From an uncultured Roseibium sp. (lineage in GTDB: Bacteria; Pseudomonadota; Alphaproteobacteria; Rhizobiales; Stappiaceae), in the NCBI RefSeq assembly GCF_963675985.1, contig NZ_OY780958.1:2542001-2606000 (forward strand): a DNA stretch of 64,000 nt. Direction: 5' to 3'. Position 1 is the stretch's first letter. Each line of letters begins with the position of its first letter. The notes under the pieces were generated by a model that ran no database searches, was not told the origin of the DNA, and worked only from the letters and a program-made list of their open reading frames with translations. Positions 1 to 8,278 of the stretch are shown piece by piece. The translations under genes and the position numbers were made by a program.

Positions 1-1510
1 TGTGGATACCGGCGCTGCGGGCCACATAGTTCGGCGTCTTGTAAGGGCCGGAGGCATGGATCGGCACCCGGTTGGCAACCGTCGGGCCCCAGCTTGCGTA
101 GGCGCCTGTGTTGAAGGTCCCGTCGAATTCGGCGGCAACGATGTTGCCGTCCGCGTCCGCGCCGATCCGCATGGTGATTTCGGATGGGTGGCGCTTGGTC
201 GAGGTGGAGATGGATTCCGTCCGGCTGTAGGTGATGCGCACCGGCCGGTCGAGCAGCCAGGCTGCGAGCGCCACGTAAGGCTGGGTGGTCAGATCGAGCT
301 TGGAGCCGAACCCGCCGCCAACGGCTGTCGGAATAATGCGGATGGCTTCCTTTGGCATCCCCAAGAGAACTGCCAGGCCCTCCTTGTTCATGACCGGGGC
401 CTGGGTGCAGCAATGCACCTCAATGCGGTCACCGACCCGACGCGCGAAGGCTGCTTCCGGCTCGATATAGCCATGCTCGATGAAGCCGGTCGAAAACGAC
501 CCTTCCGCGACAACGGCGGCTTCGGACATTACGGCTTCGGGTTCGCCGCGTTTGACGAAACCTCGGCACATGACGTTCTGCGCACGGCTTTGATGCAGGT
601 TCGCAATTCCGGCTGCTTCTTCGGGCAGGAGCGCATGGGGCAGCGGTTCGAACGTGACGGGAAAATCCGCCAGATCGAGCCCGTTGGCGAGATCCGCCGG
701 ACCGACGATGGCGGCGACCGCCTCACCCTTGAACAGGGTTTCTCCCTCGGCGAACATGGGCTGATCCTCGAAACCCGGGATCACGCCAAAGCAGTTTTTG
801 CCCGGTATGTCCTTTGCCGTCAGAACGAGGTCGAGATGGTTTGCGGCCTTGTAGGCGTCGAGATCGCCGAGTTTGAAAGACGCATGATGATAGGGAGACC
901 GCACCACGCGCAGGGTCAGCGCATCCTCCGGGGCGACATCGTCGCCGAACCGTTCGGTGCCTGAGACCTTGGGCAGACCGTCAATGCGGGCCATCGGAAT
1001 GCCGACACCGCCGCTTGGCGTCTCGGCGGGGTTACCGATGTCCAGCACCGCATCGATGATCTTGCGATAGCCGGTGCAGCGGCACAGAACGCCGCCGAGG
1101 GCATCCATGACCGCTTCTTCGCTCGGGTTTTCCTGCTTTCGGAGCAGGCCGATTGCCGAGACCATCATGCCCGGCGTGCAAATTCCGCATTGGGCGGCCT
1201 GATGGCGCTGGAAGGAAGAGGCAAGCGCCTTGCCGATCTCGTCGTTCTGCGCAAGGCCGACCTGGGTTTCGACTGCCGCCCCTTCCACCTGGCCGAGCGC
1301 GGTGGTACAGGCGCAGACGGGATTGCCGTCGATCAGGACGGTACAGGCGCCACAGTCGCCCGCATCGCAGCCGACCTTGACGTCTTTCGCCCCGGCCCGT
1401 TCGCGCAGGGCATAAGAGAGTCGTTCGGCCGGAGGCCCGTCGACCCGGACCGCTTGTCCGTTCAGGTGAAAGGCAACGCCTTCCATCTCGTCCATATCAG
1501 CCAGAGCCAT
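1..1510 (-). CDS. Molybdenum hydroxylase, fused [2Fe-2S] and molybdopterin subunit (C-terminus beyond window)
   Basis: This is a xanthine dehydrogenase/aldehyde oxidase family protein that hydroxylates a ring carbon, typically of a purine or N-heterocycle. I read about 503 codons from the ATG at 1508-1510 to the window edge with no stop, so the C-terminal part is missing. Residues about 1-165 form the small subunit, with the plant-type cluster motif GCDAGDCGACTV and the second motif QCGICTPGMM...CRCTGY. The large subunit follows in the same frame, starting near MARIDGLPKVSG. It carries the molybdopterin motif GGGFGSK and the downstream SRTES...KRHP block. The gene starts 3 bases after the FAD-subunit stop, so the two form one operon. 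Fusion of these two subunits in one chain is less common than separate genes. The substrate cannot be read from sequence; the neighbouring 6-hydroxynicotinate reductase-like gene suggests an N-heterocyclic acid. Confidence 0.88.
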   Translation of the reverse strand, partial: MALADMDEMEGVAFHLNGQAVRVDGPPAERLSYALRERAGAKDVKVGCDAGDCGACTVLIDGNPVCACTTALGQVEGAAVETQVGLAQNDEIGKALASSFQRHQAAQCGICTPGMMVSAIGLLRKQENPSEEAVMDALGGVLCRCTGYRKIIDAVLDIGNPAETPSGGVGIPMARIDGLPKVSGTERFGDDVAPEDALTLRVVRSPYHHASFKLGDLDAYKAANHLDLVLTAKDIPGKNCFGVIPGFEDQPMFAEGETLFKGEAVAAIVGPADLANGLDLADFPVTFEPLPHALLPEEAAGIANLHQSRAQNVMCRGFVKRGEPEAVMSEAAVVAEGSFSTGFIEHGYIEPEAAFARRVGDRIEVHCCTQAPVMNKEGLAVLLGMPKEAIRIIPTAVGGGFGSKLDLTTQPYVALAAWLLDRPVRITYSRTESISTSTKRHPSEITMRIGADADGNIVAAEFDGTFNTGAYASWGPTVANRVPIHASGPYKTPNYVARSAGIH

Positions 1511-1512
1511 GG

Positions 1513-2355
1513 TTATCTCCCCTCCTGCGCCGCCATCAGGACCGCACGCGCTATGAGTTCACGGGCGGCCGTCAAACGGTAGTCGGCCGATGCCCGCACA
1601 TCGTCGATGGGAGCCAGCGGTGAAAGATCCGCGTTTTCAAGGCAGGCCTTGATCGCGTCCGGCTCTGCCTTCGCCCCGTTCAGGGCATGCTCCACTGCGG
1701 TCAGCCGCTGGGCGACCGCGGAACAGGAGCCGACGGAGACTGATACATATGTTATGATGCCATCGTCCCCGCACTCCAGGACGACCGCGACCATGGCAAT
1801 CGAAATGACGAGATAGCGCCGGGCGCCGAGCTTCAGGAAAGCAGAACCGCACGCCGGTCGGTCGGGAACCAGAACGGCGGTGACGATCTCACCCGGTTGA
1901 AGGGCGGTCTGGCGGACACCTGTGATGAATTGATCGAGCGGCAGAACCCGGGTTCCGGCCGGACCGGCGATCTCGACCTCGGCATCGAGCGCCAGAAGCG
2001 GCGGCACGCCGTCGGCTGCCGGCGATGCGTTGCAGAGATTTCCCGCGATCGTGCCGGCGTTCTGGATCTGGATGGAGCCGACTTCCCGCGCCGCCTGCCG
2101 AAGAGCGCGGAATTGCGCAGGCAGGTTCGCGTCCCGGATTTCCGACCAGGTTGTCGTCGCACCGAAGCGCCAGACGCCGCCGCTTTTTGAAATACCACTG
2201 AGGTCGTTGATCCGGCTGAGATCGATCACCGGGTCCGTCGCCGTTCGTCCGCCAAGAGCCGGAAAGAAATCGGTTCCCCCGGCAAGGATCCTGACAGGCT
2301 GCCCGGCCATCAGATGCAAGGCGGCCGCTACTGTTTCGGGTCTGTGGAATTGCAT
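1513..2355 (-). CDS. Molybdenum hydroxylase FAD-binding (CoxM/XdhB-type) subunit
   Basis: The 280-residue FAD subunit passes electrons from the molybdenum and [2Fe-2S] centres to an acceptor. The FAD-binding motif LAGGTDFFPAL lies near residue 24, and the family's TIAGNLCNASPAADG block lies near residue 100. I chose the ATG at 2353-2355 (MQFHRPETV) because GAGG lies about 5 bases upstream. A TTG at 2367 would extend the protein by only four residues. It is the first gene of the leftward operon and is followed immediately by the fused Fe-S/molybdopterin subunit. Its promoter region is shared with the divergent ferredoxin reductase and holds two copies of a 16-bp inverted repeat. Confidence 0.9.
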   Translation of the reverse strand: MQFHRPETVAAALHLMAGQPVRILAGGTDFFPALGGRTATDPVIDLSRINDLSGISKSGGVWRFGATTTWSEIRDANLPAQFRALRQAAREVGSIQIQNAGTIAGNLCNASPAADGVPPLLALDAEVEIAGPAGTRVLPLDQFITGVRQTALQPGEIVTAVLVPDRPACGSAFLKLGARRYLVISIAMVAVVLECGDDGIITYVSVSVGSCSAVAQRLTAVEHALNGAKAEPDAIKACLENADLSPLAPIDDVRASADYRLTAARELIARAVLMAAQEGR

Positions 2356-2376
2356 CGGCGTCCTCAATGCATTTCG

Positions 2377-2392
2377 TTTGCATACTAACGAA
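2377..2392. promoter_or_regulatory. Putative MarR-type operator, copy 1 (TTTGCATACTAACGAA)
   Basis: This is a 16-bp partial inverted repeat 22 bases upstream of the FAD-subunit start. The same sequence, with at most two changes, recurs at 2491-2506 and 3473-3488, all in control regions of this cluster. Assignment to the MarR protein at 12938-13429 is inference from co-location. Confidence 0.6.
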
Positions 2393-2490
2393 TTAGAACC
2401 ACATCTAAAAAATCTGTCAAGCGATGCCTCCTGGAAATCGCGCCTAAATTTTGCGCATGCATTTTTCGGTTGCTTTCTCCATAATATTCA

Positions 2491-2506
2491 TTTGTATACT
2501 AACAAA
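2491..2506. promoter_or_regulatory. Putative MarR-type operator, copy 2 (TTTGTATACTAACAAA)
   Basis: This is the most symmetric copy, with arms TTTGT and ACAAA around ATACTA. It lies 47 bases upstream of the ferredoxin-NADP reductase start, in the divergent promoter region, where a repressor would overlap the promoter. Confidence 0.6.
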
Positions 2507-2552
2507 TATACCGCCGATGCGGCAGCACCGCCGACAGACAGGAGAAGCGCTC

Positions 2553-3386
2553 ATGTCCGAAACGCTCGAAATCGAAACGCCCATTCTGGCAGGAAAGCCC
2601 TCGCCTTTTCCGGTTCCGGCCGGCTGCTACGCTCTGACCGTGCAAGAGGTGCAGCATTACACCGACAACCTGTTCCGATTCAGGGTAACACGGCCGATGC
2701 AGTTCCGCTTCCGCTCCGGCGAATTCGTCATGATCGGACTGCCGAACGCGGAAAAACCTGTGTTTCGTGCTTATTCGGTGGCAAGCCCGTCCTGGGATGA
2801 GGAGCTGGAGTTCTTCTCCATCAAGGTGCCTGACGGACCGCTGACCGAACACCTGCAGAAAATCCAGCCGGGCGATACGGTCCTGATGCGCAAGAAGGCG
2901 ACCGGGACTTTGGTGAACGACGCGCTTCTGCCCGGCAAACGGGTCTGGATGTTTTCCACCGGCACCGGCATTGCCCCCTTCGCCAGCCTGATCCGGGACC
3001 CGGAGACCTACGACAAGTTCGACCAGGTCATCCTGACCCACGGCTGCCGCACTGTGGCGGAACTGAAATACGGCGAGGATCTGGTGGCAAGTCTTCGGGA
3101 CGATCCCCTCGTCGGCGAGCTGGTGCGCGATAAGCTCATTCATTACACGACCGTGACCCGGGAAGACTTCGTCCGCCAGGGCCGGCTTACCGATCTGGTC
3201 GTTTCGGGTAAACTCTTCGATGATCTCGGCCTGCCGCGCATGGGCCCCGAAGAAGACCGGGGCATGATCTGCGGATCCATGGCCATGCTGAAAGACACGA
3301 AGGAACTTTGCCTCAGTCACGGACTGGAGGAAGGCGCGAACAACAAACCGGCACAATTTGTCGTGGAACGCGCTTTCGTGGACTGA
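2553..3386 (+). CDS. Ferredoxin-NADP+ reductase family protein
   Basis: This is a 277-residue FAD/NAD(P)H oxidoreductase of the bacterial Fpr type, moving electrons between NADPH and ferredoxin or flavodoxin. The FAD-binding barrel has FRFRSGEFVMIGL and the stacking motif RAYSVASP. The nucleotide domain has FSTGTGIAPFASLI, and the C-terminus ends in the family-typical VERAFVD. The ATG at 2553 has AGGAG nine bases upstream. The longer open frame starting at 2451 would run through the operator at 2491-2506 and is unlikely. Placed in front of a ferredoxin-dependent-type reductase gene, it probably supplies low-potential electrons to that enzyme, or to the Rieske oxygenase at 7110. No ferredoxin gene is visible nearby. 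Confidence 0.9.
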   Translation: MSETLEIETPILAGKPSPFPVPAGCYALTVQEVQHYTDNLFRFRVTRPMQFRFRSGEFVMIGLPNAEKPVFRAYSVASPSWDEELEFFSIKVPDGPLTEHLQKIQPGDTVLMRKKATGTLVNDALLPGKRVWMFSTGTGIAPFASLIRDPETYDKFDQVILTHGCRTVAELKYGEDLVASLRDDPLVGELVRDKLIHYTTVTREDFVRQGRLTDLVVSGKLFDDLGLPRMGPEEDRGMICGSMAMLKDTKELCLSHGLEEGANNKPAQFVVERAFVD

Positions 3387-3397
3387 CGAATTGATGC

Positions 3398-3425
3398 GAT
3401 TTGCAGCAAGGCTGCCCAGCAAATC
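3398..3425 (+). terminator. Weak stem-loop after the ferredoxin reductase gene
   Basis: Arms GATTTGC and GCAAATC enclose a 14-base loop just after the stop codon. There is no U tract, so it may be a 3' stabilising hairpin and not a true terminator. Confidence 0.3.
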
Positions 3426-3472
3426 AGCGCATGCCGGATGCAAACCGCATTGACACCAAATTTGAAAACATG

Positions 3473-3488
3473 TTTGCATACTAACGAA
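3473..3488. promoter_or_regulatory. Putative MarR-type operator, copy 3 (TTTGCATACTAACGAA)
   Basis: This is an exact repeat of copy 1, 31 bases upstream of the TTG start of the 6-hydroxynicotinate reductase-like gene. It suggests a separate, co-regulated promoter for the operon beginning at 3520. Confidence 0.6.
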
Positions 3489-3519
3489 ATGCAGGCATGG
3501 CATTTGAGGAGTCACGACG

Positions 3520-5031
3520 TTGACCGCAGCCGAGGGCAAACCAGAAAAGATCCGTTGCGATGCTTGTCCGGTCATGTGCTACATCGCCGACGGACGGTCC
3601 GGCGCTTGCGACCGCTATGCCAATGACAACGGCCAGCTTATCCGCCTCGACCCACTGACGATCCTGGAAAAGACCGAAGCCGCCGGCGGCGACATCGTGC
3701 CCTTCCTGGACAAGGAATGGGACGGCGACATCCTGCCCCCGACCGACGGTTTCGTGACCGCTATCGGTGCCGGCACCACCTATCCCGACTACAAGCCCGC
3801 GCCGTTCATCGTGTCTTCCGAAGTCGATGGCGTGGACATGATCACCGTGGTGACCGAAGGCATCTTCAGTTACTGCGGCGTCAAGCTGAAGATCGATACC
3901 GACCGGCATCTCGGGGTGGAATGCTCCCCCGTTCGTGCCGAGGGCGAGGTCATCGGTCATGTGACCACCTCCGAATACGGCAGCCAGATGCTTTCGCTCG
4001 GCGGCGTGCATCACCTGACCGGCGGTTCCAAGAAGGAAGGCCGCGTCACCTGCTCCGCCATGCTGGCGCTGTGCAACGGCGAGGAAGTCGAACTTGCAAT
4101 CGACGATGGCGTGGAGCTCAAGGTTCAGGCCGGTCAGCCGCCCATCATCAATGGCGAGCTGGAAGAGCGCATGCGGGTCGGTTGCGGCTCGGCGACCGTC
4201 GGCATGTTCGCCGCCCAGTGGAAAGGCCTTGTCGACGAAGTCGTCGTGGTCGACGATCACATCACCGGCGTCATGTCCGAACACCAGGCCGGCAAGGTGA
4301 TCGGCTGGGAGCCGACCGGTATCAAGATCAACGGCCGTCGCTCCACGCCCGGCCGCTATTTCCAGGTCGCCGAACCCGGCACCGGCTGGGGCGGAACCAA
4401 CCTGCAGGACCCGCTCGCCATCATCGGCAAGTTCAATCCGAAGGACGCCAAGCCTGGCCTGTCGATACTGATGGTGTCGACCACCGGCGAGCACTCCGCC
4501 TATTACGAACTCGATGAAGACCTGATGCCGATTCGAAAGGACATGCCGGACCGGCTCCAGCCCTCGGTCAAACGGATCGAGGAAAACTGCGAGCCGGCTA
4601 TGACATCGGTCCTGTTCATGGCCGGTGCCGGTGGGTCCCTGCGCTCCGGCGTGACCGAACATCCGGTGGGCCTGACCCGTTCGGTCCAGAATTCTCTGAC
4701 CTACGTGAGCTGCGGCGGTGCACCCGTATATATCTGGCCGGGCGGCGGTATCACTTTCATGGCCGATGTTACCCGCATGCCGAAGAACGCGTTCGGCTAT
4801 GTGCCCACCCCTGCCCTCGTCGCGCCGATAGAATTCACCATGCGGGCGGACGATTACCGGGCGCTTGGTGGACACATGGACTACGTCATGCCGCTGGCCG
4901 AAGCCCTCACCGGCAAGACCGGGCCGCAGAACGACCACATCCTGAAAGGCCGCCGCGGCGTGTCGTCTCCGGGCGACAATCCCTGGCCAACCGGCTCCGG
5001 CAACTATCCCTGGAAGAAGGGCGCCAGATGA
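3520..5031 (+). CDS. 6-hydroxynicotinate reductase-like Fe-S protein
   Basis: This 503-residue protein matches the family named after the clostridial 6-hydroxynicotinate reductase, which uses reduced ferredoxin to give a tetrahydro-6-oxonicotinate. The N-terminus has four cysteines (C13, C16, C20, C30) spaced like an Fe-S cluster ligand set. Long Gly-rich stretches follow, including MRVGCGSATVGMF and WGGTNLQDPLAII. The start is a TTG with GAGGAG eight bases upstream; nearby ATGs are out of frame. It overlaps the next gene by 4 bases (ATGA), so the genes from here to 7088 are translationally coupled. A molybdenum hydroxylase plus ferredoxin reductase plus this protein would match the first two steps of reductive nicotinate breakdown. 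The DUF1185 and UPF0280 partners do not belong to that known pathway, so the true substrate may differ. Confidence 0.75.
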   Translation: MTAAEGKPEKIRCDACPVMCYIADGRSGACDRYANDNGQLIRLDPLTILEKTEAAGGDIVPFLDKEWDGDILPPTDGFVTAIGAGTTYPDYKPAPFIVSSEVDGVDMITVVTEGIFSYCGVKLKIDTDRHLGVECSPVRAEGEVIGHVTTSEYGSQMLSLGGVHHLTGGSKKEGRVTCSAMLALCNGEEVELAIDDGVELKVQAGQPPIINGELEERMRVGCGSATVGMFAAQWKGLVDEVVVVDDHITGVMSEHQAGKVIGWEPTGIKINGRRSTPGRYFQVAEPGTGWGGTNLQDPLAIIGKFNPKDAKPGLSILMVSTTGEHSAYYELDEDLMPIRKDMPDRLQPSVKRIEENCEPAMTSVLFMAGAGGSLRSGVTEHPVGLTRSVQNSLTYVSCGGAPVYIWPGGGITFMADVTRMPKNAFGYVPTPALVAPIEFTMRADDYRALGGHMDYVMPLAEALTGKTGPQNDHILKGRRGVSSPGDNPWPTGSGNYPWKKGAR

Positions 5032-5930
5032 CGAAGCGGGCCTGGTCAGAAGCGGTATCGGCAAAACTTCTTCCGGATGGACGCCGGCTGCACCTGCAGC
5101 ACGGCCCGATCGATCTGATCATCGAGGCCTGCGGCGAAGACGGCGAAATCGCCAAAGCCTATGATCAGGCTCTCGCCGCCTTCGAAACGGTTCTGGCGGA
5201 TCTGGTCACCGAGCTTCCGCGCCTGCGCGCATCCGCCGGCCCGGTGCCTCAGGGCAAGATCGCCCGGGTTATGTGGGCCGCGACCTCCGCCTTCGCGCCG
5301 GAGTTCATCACGCCCATGGCAGCCGTTGCCGGCAGCGTCGCCGACCACATCCTGCAGCGGATGACTGCAGGACCCGCCCTCTCCCGGGCCTATGTCAACA
5401 ACGGCGGCGACATCGCCCTTCATCTGGCAGAAGGCACCTTCCGGATCGGCATTTGCGACGATCCGGTGACTGGCAAGGCCGGTGGCTTCGTCCAGTTGCG
5501 GCCGGAAGACGGGATCGGCGGCATCGCCACGAGCGGATGGCGGGGGCGGTCTCATTCCCTTGGTATTGCCGACGCGGTTTCTGTGCTGGCCGAAACTGCC
5601 GCCCAGGCCGATGCCGCGGCGACCATGATCGCCAACAGGGTCGACCTGCCTGGCTCCACGAAAGTCACTCGGGAGCTCGCCTCCGACCTGTCTCCGGACA
5701 CGGATCTCGGCGACCGGCCGGTGACCACGGACGTCGGCGACCTCTCCATGAGCGAAACCCATACAGCCCTGGCAAGCGGCGAACAGGCTGCGCAGGCCTA
5801 CCTAAACCGCGGTCTGTTCAAGGCGGCCTATATGGGGCTTGCCGGAGAACGGCGGATCATTGCCGTTCCCGGCGCCGAACATCTCAATCAAAACGCAATA
5901 ACAAACATCAGGGAGGCCGTCTGTGCCTGA
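5028..5930 (+). CDS. UPF0280 family protein (ApbE-like fold)
   Basis: This is a 300-residue protein of the UPF0280 group, whose members resemble ApbE flavin transferases. The visible match is VNNGGDIALHL at about residue 125, similar to the ApbE GGD region, and then IATSGWRGRSHSLGIADAV near residue 170. No signal peptide or lipobox is present, so it is cytoplasmic, unlike most ApbE proteins. It overlaps the preceding reductase gene by 4 bases and the next gene by 8. Its function is not established. Coupling to a redox enzyme suggests cofactor attachment or maturation, but this is inference only. Confidence 0.75.
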   Translation: MTKRAWSEAVSAKLLPDGRRLHLQHGPIDLIIEACGEDGEIAKAYDQALAAFETVLADLVTELPRLRASAGPVPQGKIARVMWAATSAFAPEFITPMAAVAGSVADHILQRMTAGPALSRAYVNNGGDIALHLAEGTFRIGICDDPVTGKAGGFVQLRPEDGIGGIATSGWRGRSHSLGIADAVSVLAETAAQADAAATMIANRVDLPGSTKVTRELASDLSPDTDLGDRPVTTDVGDLSMSETHTALASGEQAAQAYLNRGLFKAAYMGLAGERRIIAVPGAEHLNQNAITNIREAVCA

Positions 5931-6507
5931 ACCAGTCGTGCGCAAAACCGCGCTCATCGTCGAGGAAATCTTTCACGAAGGCGGCCCCGTCGCCGAAACA
6001 CCGCTGCGCCGCGCAGCCATGCTCTGCGTCATCAAGAACCCCTTTGCCGGGTCTTACGTTGAAGACATCGCCGGCTTCATGGACGACCTGAAACCGCTCG
6101 GCGTCGACATGGCCCGCAAGCTGGTCGAGGCGCTTGGCGGCGACGCAAGCGTCGTCGAGGGCTACGGCAAGGGTGCGATCATCGGCACGGCCGGCGAACT
6201 GGAACACGGAGCGCTTTGGCATGTGCCCGGCGGCTATTCCATGCGGGAAATCCTGCCATCGTCCAATGCCATCGTTCCCTCCACCAAAAAGATCGGCGGA
6301 CCGGGAACCCGGCTGGACGTGCCGGTCACCCACTGCAATGCGTCTTATGTCCGATCCCATTTCGACGCGATGGAAGTCGGCCTCGCCGACGGACCGAAGG
6401 CGGATGAGATGATGGTCGTCCTGGTGATGACCACCGGGCCCCGCATCCATGCCCGGGTCGGCGGCCTTAAGGCCTCGGAAATCAAGGGGGAAGACGGCCT
6501 GCGATGA
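5923..6507 (+). CDS. DUF1185 (amino acid synthesis family) protein, first copy
   Basis: This 194-residue protein belongs to the family called 'amino acid synthesis' in Pfam (formerly DUF1185), for which no reaction is proven. Conserved blocks are KNPFAGSYVED near residue 38, KKIGGPGTRLDVP near residue 123 and YVRSHFD near residue 143. The start is a GTG inside the end of the UPF0280 gene, with GGGAGG upstream. It shares the NPFAG, KK-GGPG and RSHFD blocks and an identical length with the next protein, so the two are paralogues from a tandem duplication. They could form a heteromer. Confidence 0.75.
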   Translation: MPEPVVRKTALIVEEIFHEGGPVAETPLRRAAMLCVIKNPFAGSYVEDIAGFMDDLKPLGVDMARKLVEALGGDASVVEGYGKGAIIGTAGELEHGALWHVPGGYSMREILPSSNAIVPSTKKIGGPGTRLDVPVTHCNASYVRSHFDAMEVGLADGPKADEMMVVLVMTTGPRIHARVGGLKASEIKGEDGLR

Positions 6508-7088
6508 CCGCCTGGATCCGCAAACTCGTGACCATCATGGAAGCCGTCGAGCGGGAGGCCGGCCAGCCGGTCTCGCCGCCTGCGGTGCGGGTTTGCTGTG
6601 CCGCCCTCATCGCCAACCCGTTCGCGGGGCGATACGTTGAGGATCTGTCGGAGCTGATCGATATCGGTGCGGAAATGGGATCGTTTTTAGCCCGGCGCTG
6701 TCTCGACCTGAGCGGGCTTAAACCGGACGCTATCCAGAGTTTCGGCAAGGCGGCCATGGTCGGCGAAGCCGGGGAGATCGAACACGCGGCCGCCGTTCTG
6801 CACCCGGCGCTCGGCGCTCCACTCCGAGAGGTTCTGGGCGGCGGCAAGGCGCTGGTGCCGTCATCGAAAAAGATGGGCGGCCCCGGTGACACGCTGGACG
6901 TGCCACTCGGCCACAAGGACGCGGCCTATGTGCGTTCCCATTTTGACGGTATGCCGGTCCGGATTTCCGACGGTCCGCGCGCCAATGAAATTCTGGTTGC
7001 CATTGCCCTTGCCCCCACGGGCCGCCCGTTGCCGCGGGTTGGTGGGCTGACGCATGATAAAGTCACCGGAACCGATGGATTGAGATAG
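6504..7088 (+). CDS. DUF1185 (amino acid synthesis family) protein, second copy
   Basis: This 194-residue paralogue of the preceding protein starts at an ATG that overlaps its stop codon. It has NPFAGRYVEDLSEL, KKMGGPGDTLDVPLG and AYVRSHFDGMP at positions matching the first copy, and both end in the same GLR tripeptide. The sequences between these blocks differ strongly, so the copies have diverged and probably have separate roles. It is the last gene of the tightly overlapping block; the Rieske gene follows after 21 bases. Confidence 0.75.
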   Translation: MTAWIRKLVTIMEAVEREAGQPVSPPAVRVCCAALIANPFAGRYVEDLSELIDIGAEMGSFLARRCLDLSGLKPDAIQSFGKAAMVGEAGEIEHAAAVLHPALGAPLREVLGGGKALVPSSKKMGGPGDTLDVPLGHKDAAYVRSHFDGMPVRISDGPRANEILVAIALAPTGRPLPRVGGLTHDKVTGTDGLR

Positions 7089-7109
7089 CTAACTCGAGGG
7101 AGAAGAGCC

Positions 7110-8177
7110 ATGGAATTCGTTCGAAACGCTTGGTACGTCGCAGGATGGTCTTCCGAGATCGATCAGGAACTGCGCCGCTTTACGATCCTCGACGAGCATA
7201 TCGTGATGTACCGCAAGTCCGACGGCTCCGTAGCGGCCCTCGAGGACCGCTGCCCGCACCGGCTGCTGCCTCTATCCCAGGGCAAGCGCATCGGGGACGA
7301 CATCCAGTGCGGCTATCACGGCATGACCTTCGATTGCGACGGCAAATGCGTGCGCATTCCCGGTCAGAGCAACCTGCCCTCCTCCGCCTATGTGGACGCC
7401 TACCCGGTCCATGAGCGCCACGACATCGTCTGGATCTGGATGGGCGACAAGGAGAAGGCCGATCCGGACGATATCTTCGACATGCCCGAATTCGACGACC
7501 CGAAATGGGCCGCCCATCAGGGCGATGCGCTGCATCTGAAGTCGAACTATCTCAATGTCGCGGAAAATCTCGTCGATCCGGCGCATGTCAGCTTCGTCCA
7601 TCCGACGACACTTGGAAATTCGGCATCGGAGAACGTTCCGGTTCACGTCTCGACCGAAGGCAAGGCGATTGTCGCCTGGCGCTGGATCCGGGATGCGGAG
7701 CCGATCGGCTTCTTCAAGAAATTCGGCGGGTTCACCGAAAACGTCGACCGCTGGCACTACTATTATCTCTATACGCCGAGCACGGCGGTCATCGATTTCG
7801 GCAGTGCGCTCACCCGCGACAATCTCGCCGAAGAGGACCGCGACAAGGGCAACCGCATCTTCGCCCTGCATTTCATGACGCCGGTCACCGAGAATTACAC
7901 CATTGACCGCTGGATGCACATTCGCAACACGGCGATTGACGACGAAACGGCGTCAGAAAGCATGGATGCCATGTTCCGGGTCGCCTTTCAGGAAGACAAG
8001 GCGATTCTGGAATCCATCCAGCTGGAAGAAGACCGCCCCGCCAAGCGCCGCCCGATCCGCATCGCCATCGACAAGGGACCGATGGTCTACCGCAAACGCA
8101 TCAGTGAATTGATCGAGCAGGAAAGGACACAGGACGTTGCGTCCAATCCGACACCGGCCTACGTCTATCACGACTGA
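7110..8177 (+). CDS. Rieske non-heme iron oxygenase (VanA/PobA-like alpha subunit)
   Basis: This 355-residue oxygenase has a Rieske [2Fe-2S] centre (C48-x-H50 and C67-x2-H70) and the mononuclear iron motif NLVDPAHVSFVH near residue 151. It belongs to the single-component-type alpha subunits of the vanillate O-demethylase group, which demethylate or hydroxylate aromatic acids. Unlike the vanA gene at 22994, no dedicated VanB-type reductase is adjacent. The ferredoxin reductase at 2553 may serve instead, but a [2Fe-2S] carrier is then missing. The ATG has GAGGGAGAAG upstream. Position between the DUF1185 pair and the ABC importer suggests a role in the same uncharacterised pathway. Confidence 0.85.
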   Translation: MEFVRNAWYVAGWSSEIDQELRRFTILDEHIVMYRKSDGSVAALEDRCPHRLLPLSQGKRIGDDIQCGYHGMTFDCDGKCVRIPGQSNLPSSAYVDAYPVHERHDIVWIWMGDKEKADPDDIFDMPEFDDPKWAAHQGDALHLKSNYLNVAENLVDPAHVSFVHPTTLGNSASENVPVHVSTEGKAIVAWRWIRDAEPIGFFKKFGGFTENVDRWHYYYLYTPSTAVIDFGSALTRDNLAEEDRDKGNRIFALHFMTPVTENYTIDRWMHIRNTAIDDETASESMDAMFRVAFQEDKAILESIQLEEDRPAKRRPIRIAIDKGPMVYRKRISELIEQERTQDVASNPTPAYVYHD

Positions 8178-8278
8178 CCCGGACAAGAGCCGGATCAACC
8201 GGCCCCGGATCCAACAGAACAACAGATAAAGAGCGGCCGAAAAGGCCGCCGTCATCACCGACCAGAATGAGGGAAAAC

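Noticed and set aside
2..964. Long plus-strand open frame at the left edge
   Set aside because: It is antisense to the molybdenum hydroxylase large subunit, whose frame shows clear family motifs on the minus strand.
3481..5064. 527-codon minus-strand open frame
   Set aside because: It is a shadow of the Hnr-like gene; long antisense frames are common in high-GC DNA and this one has no recognisable motif.
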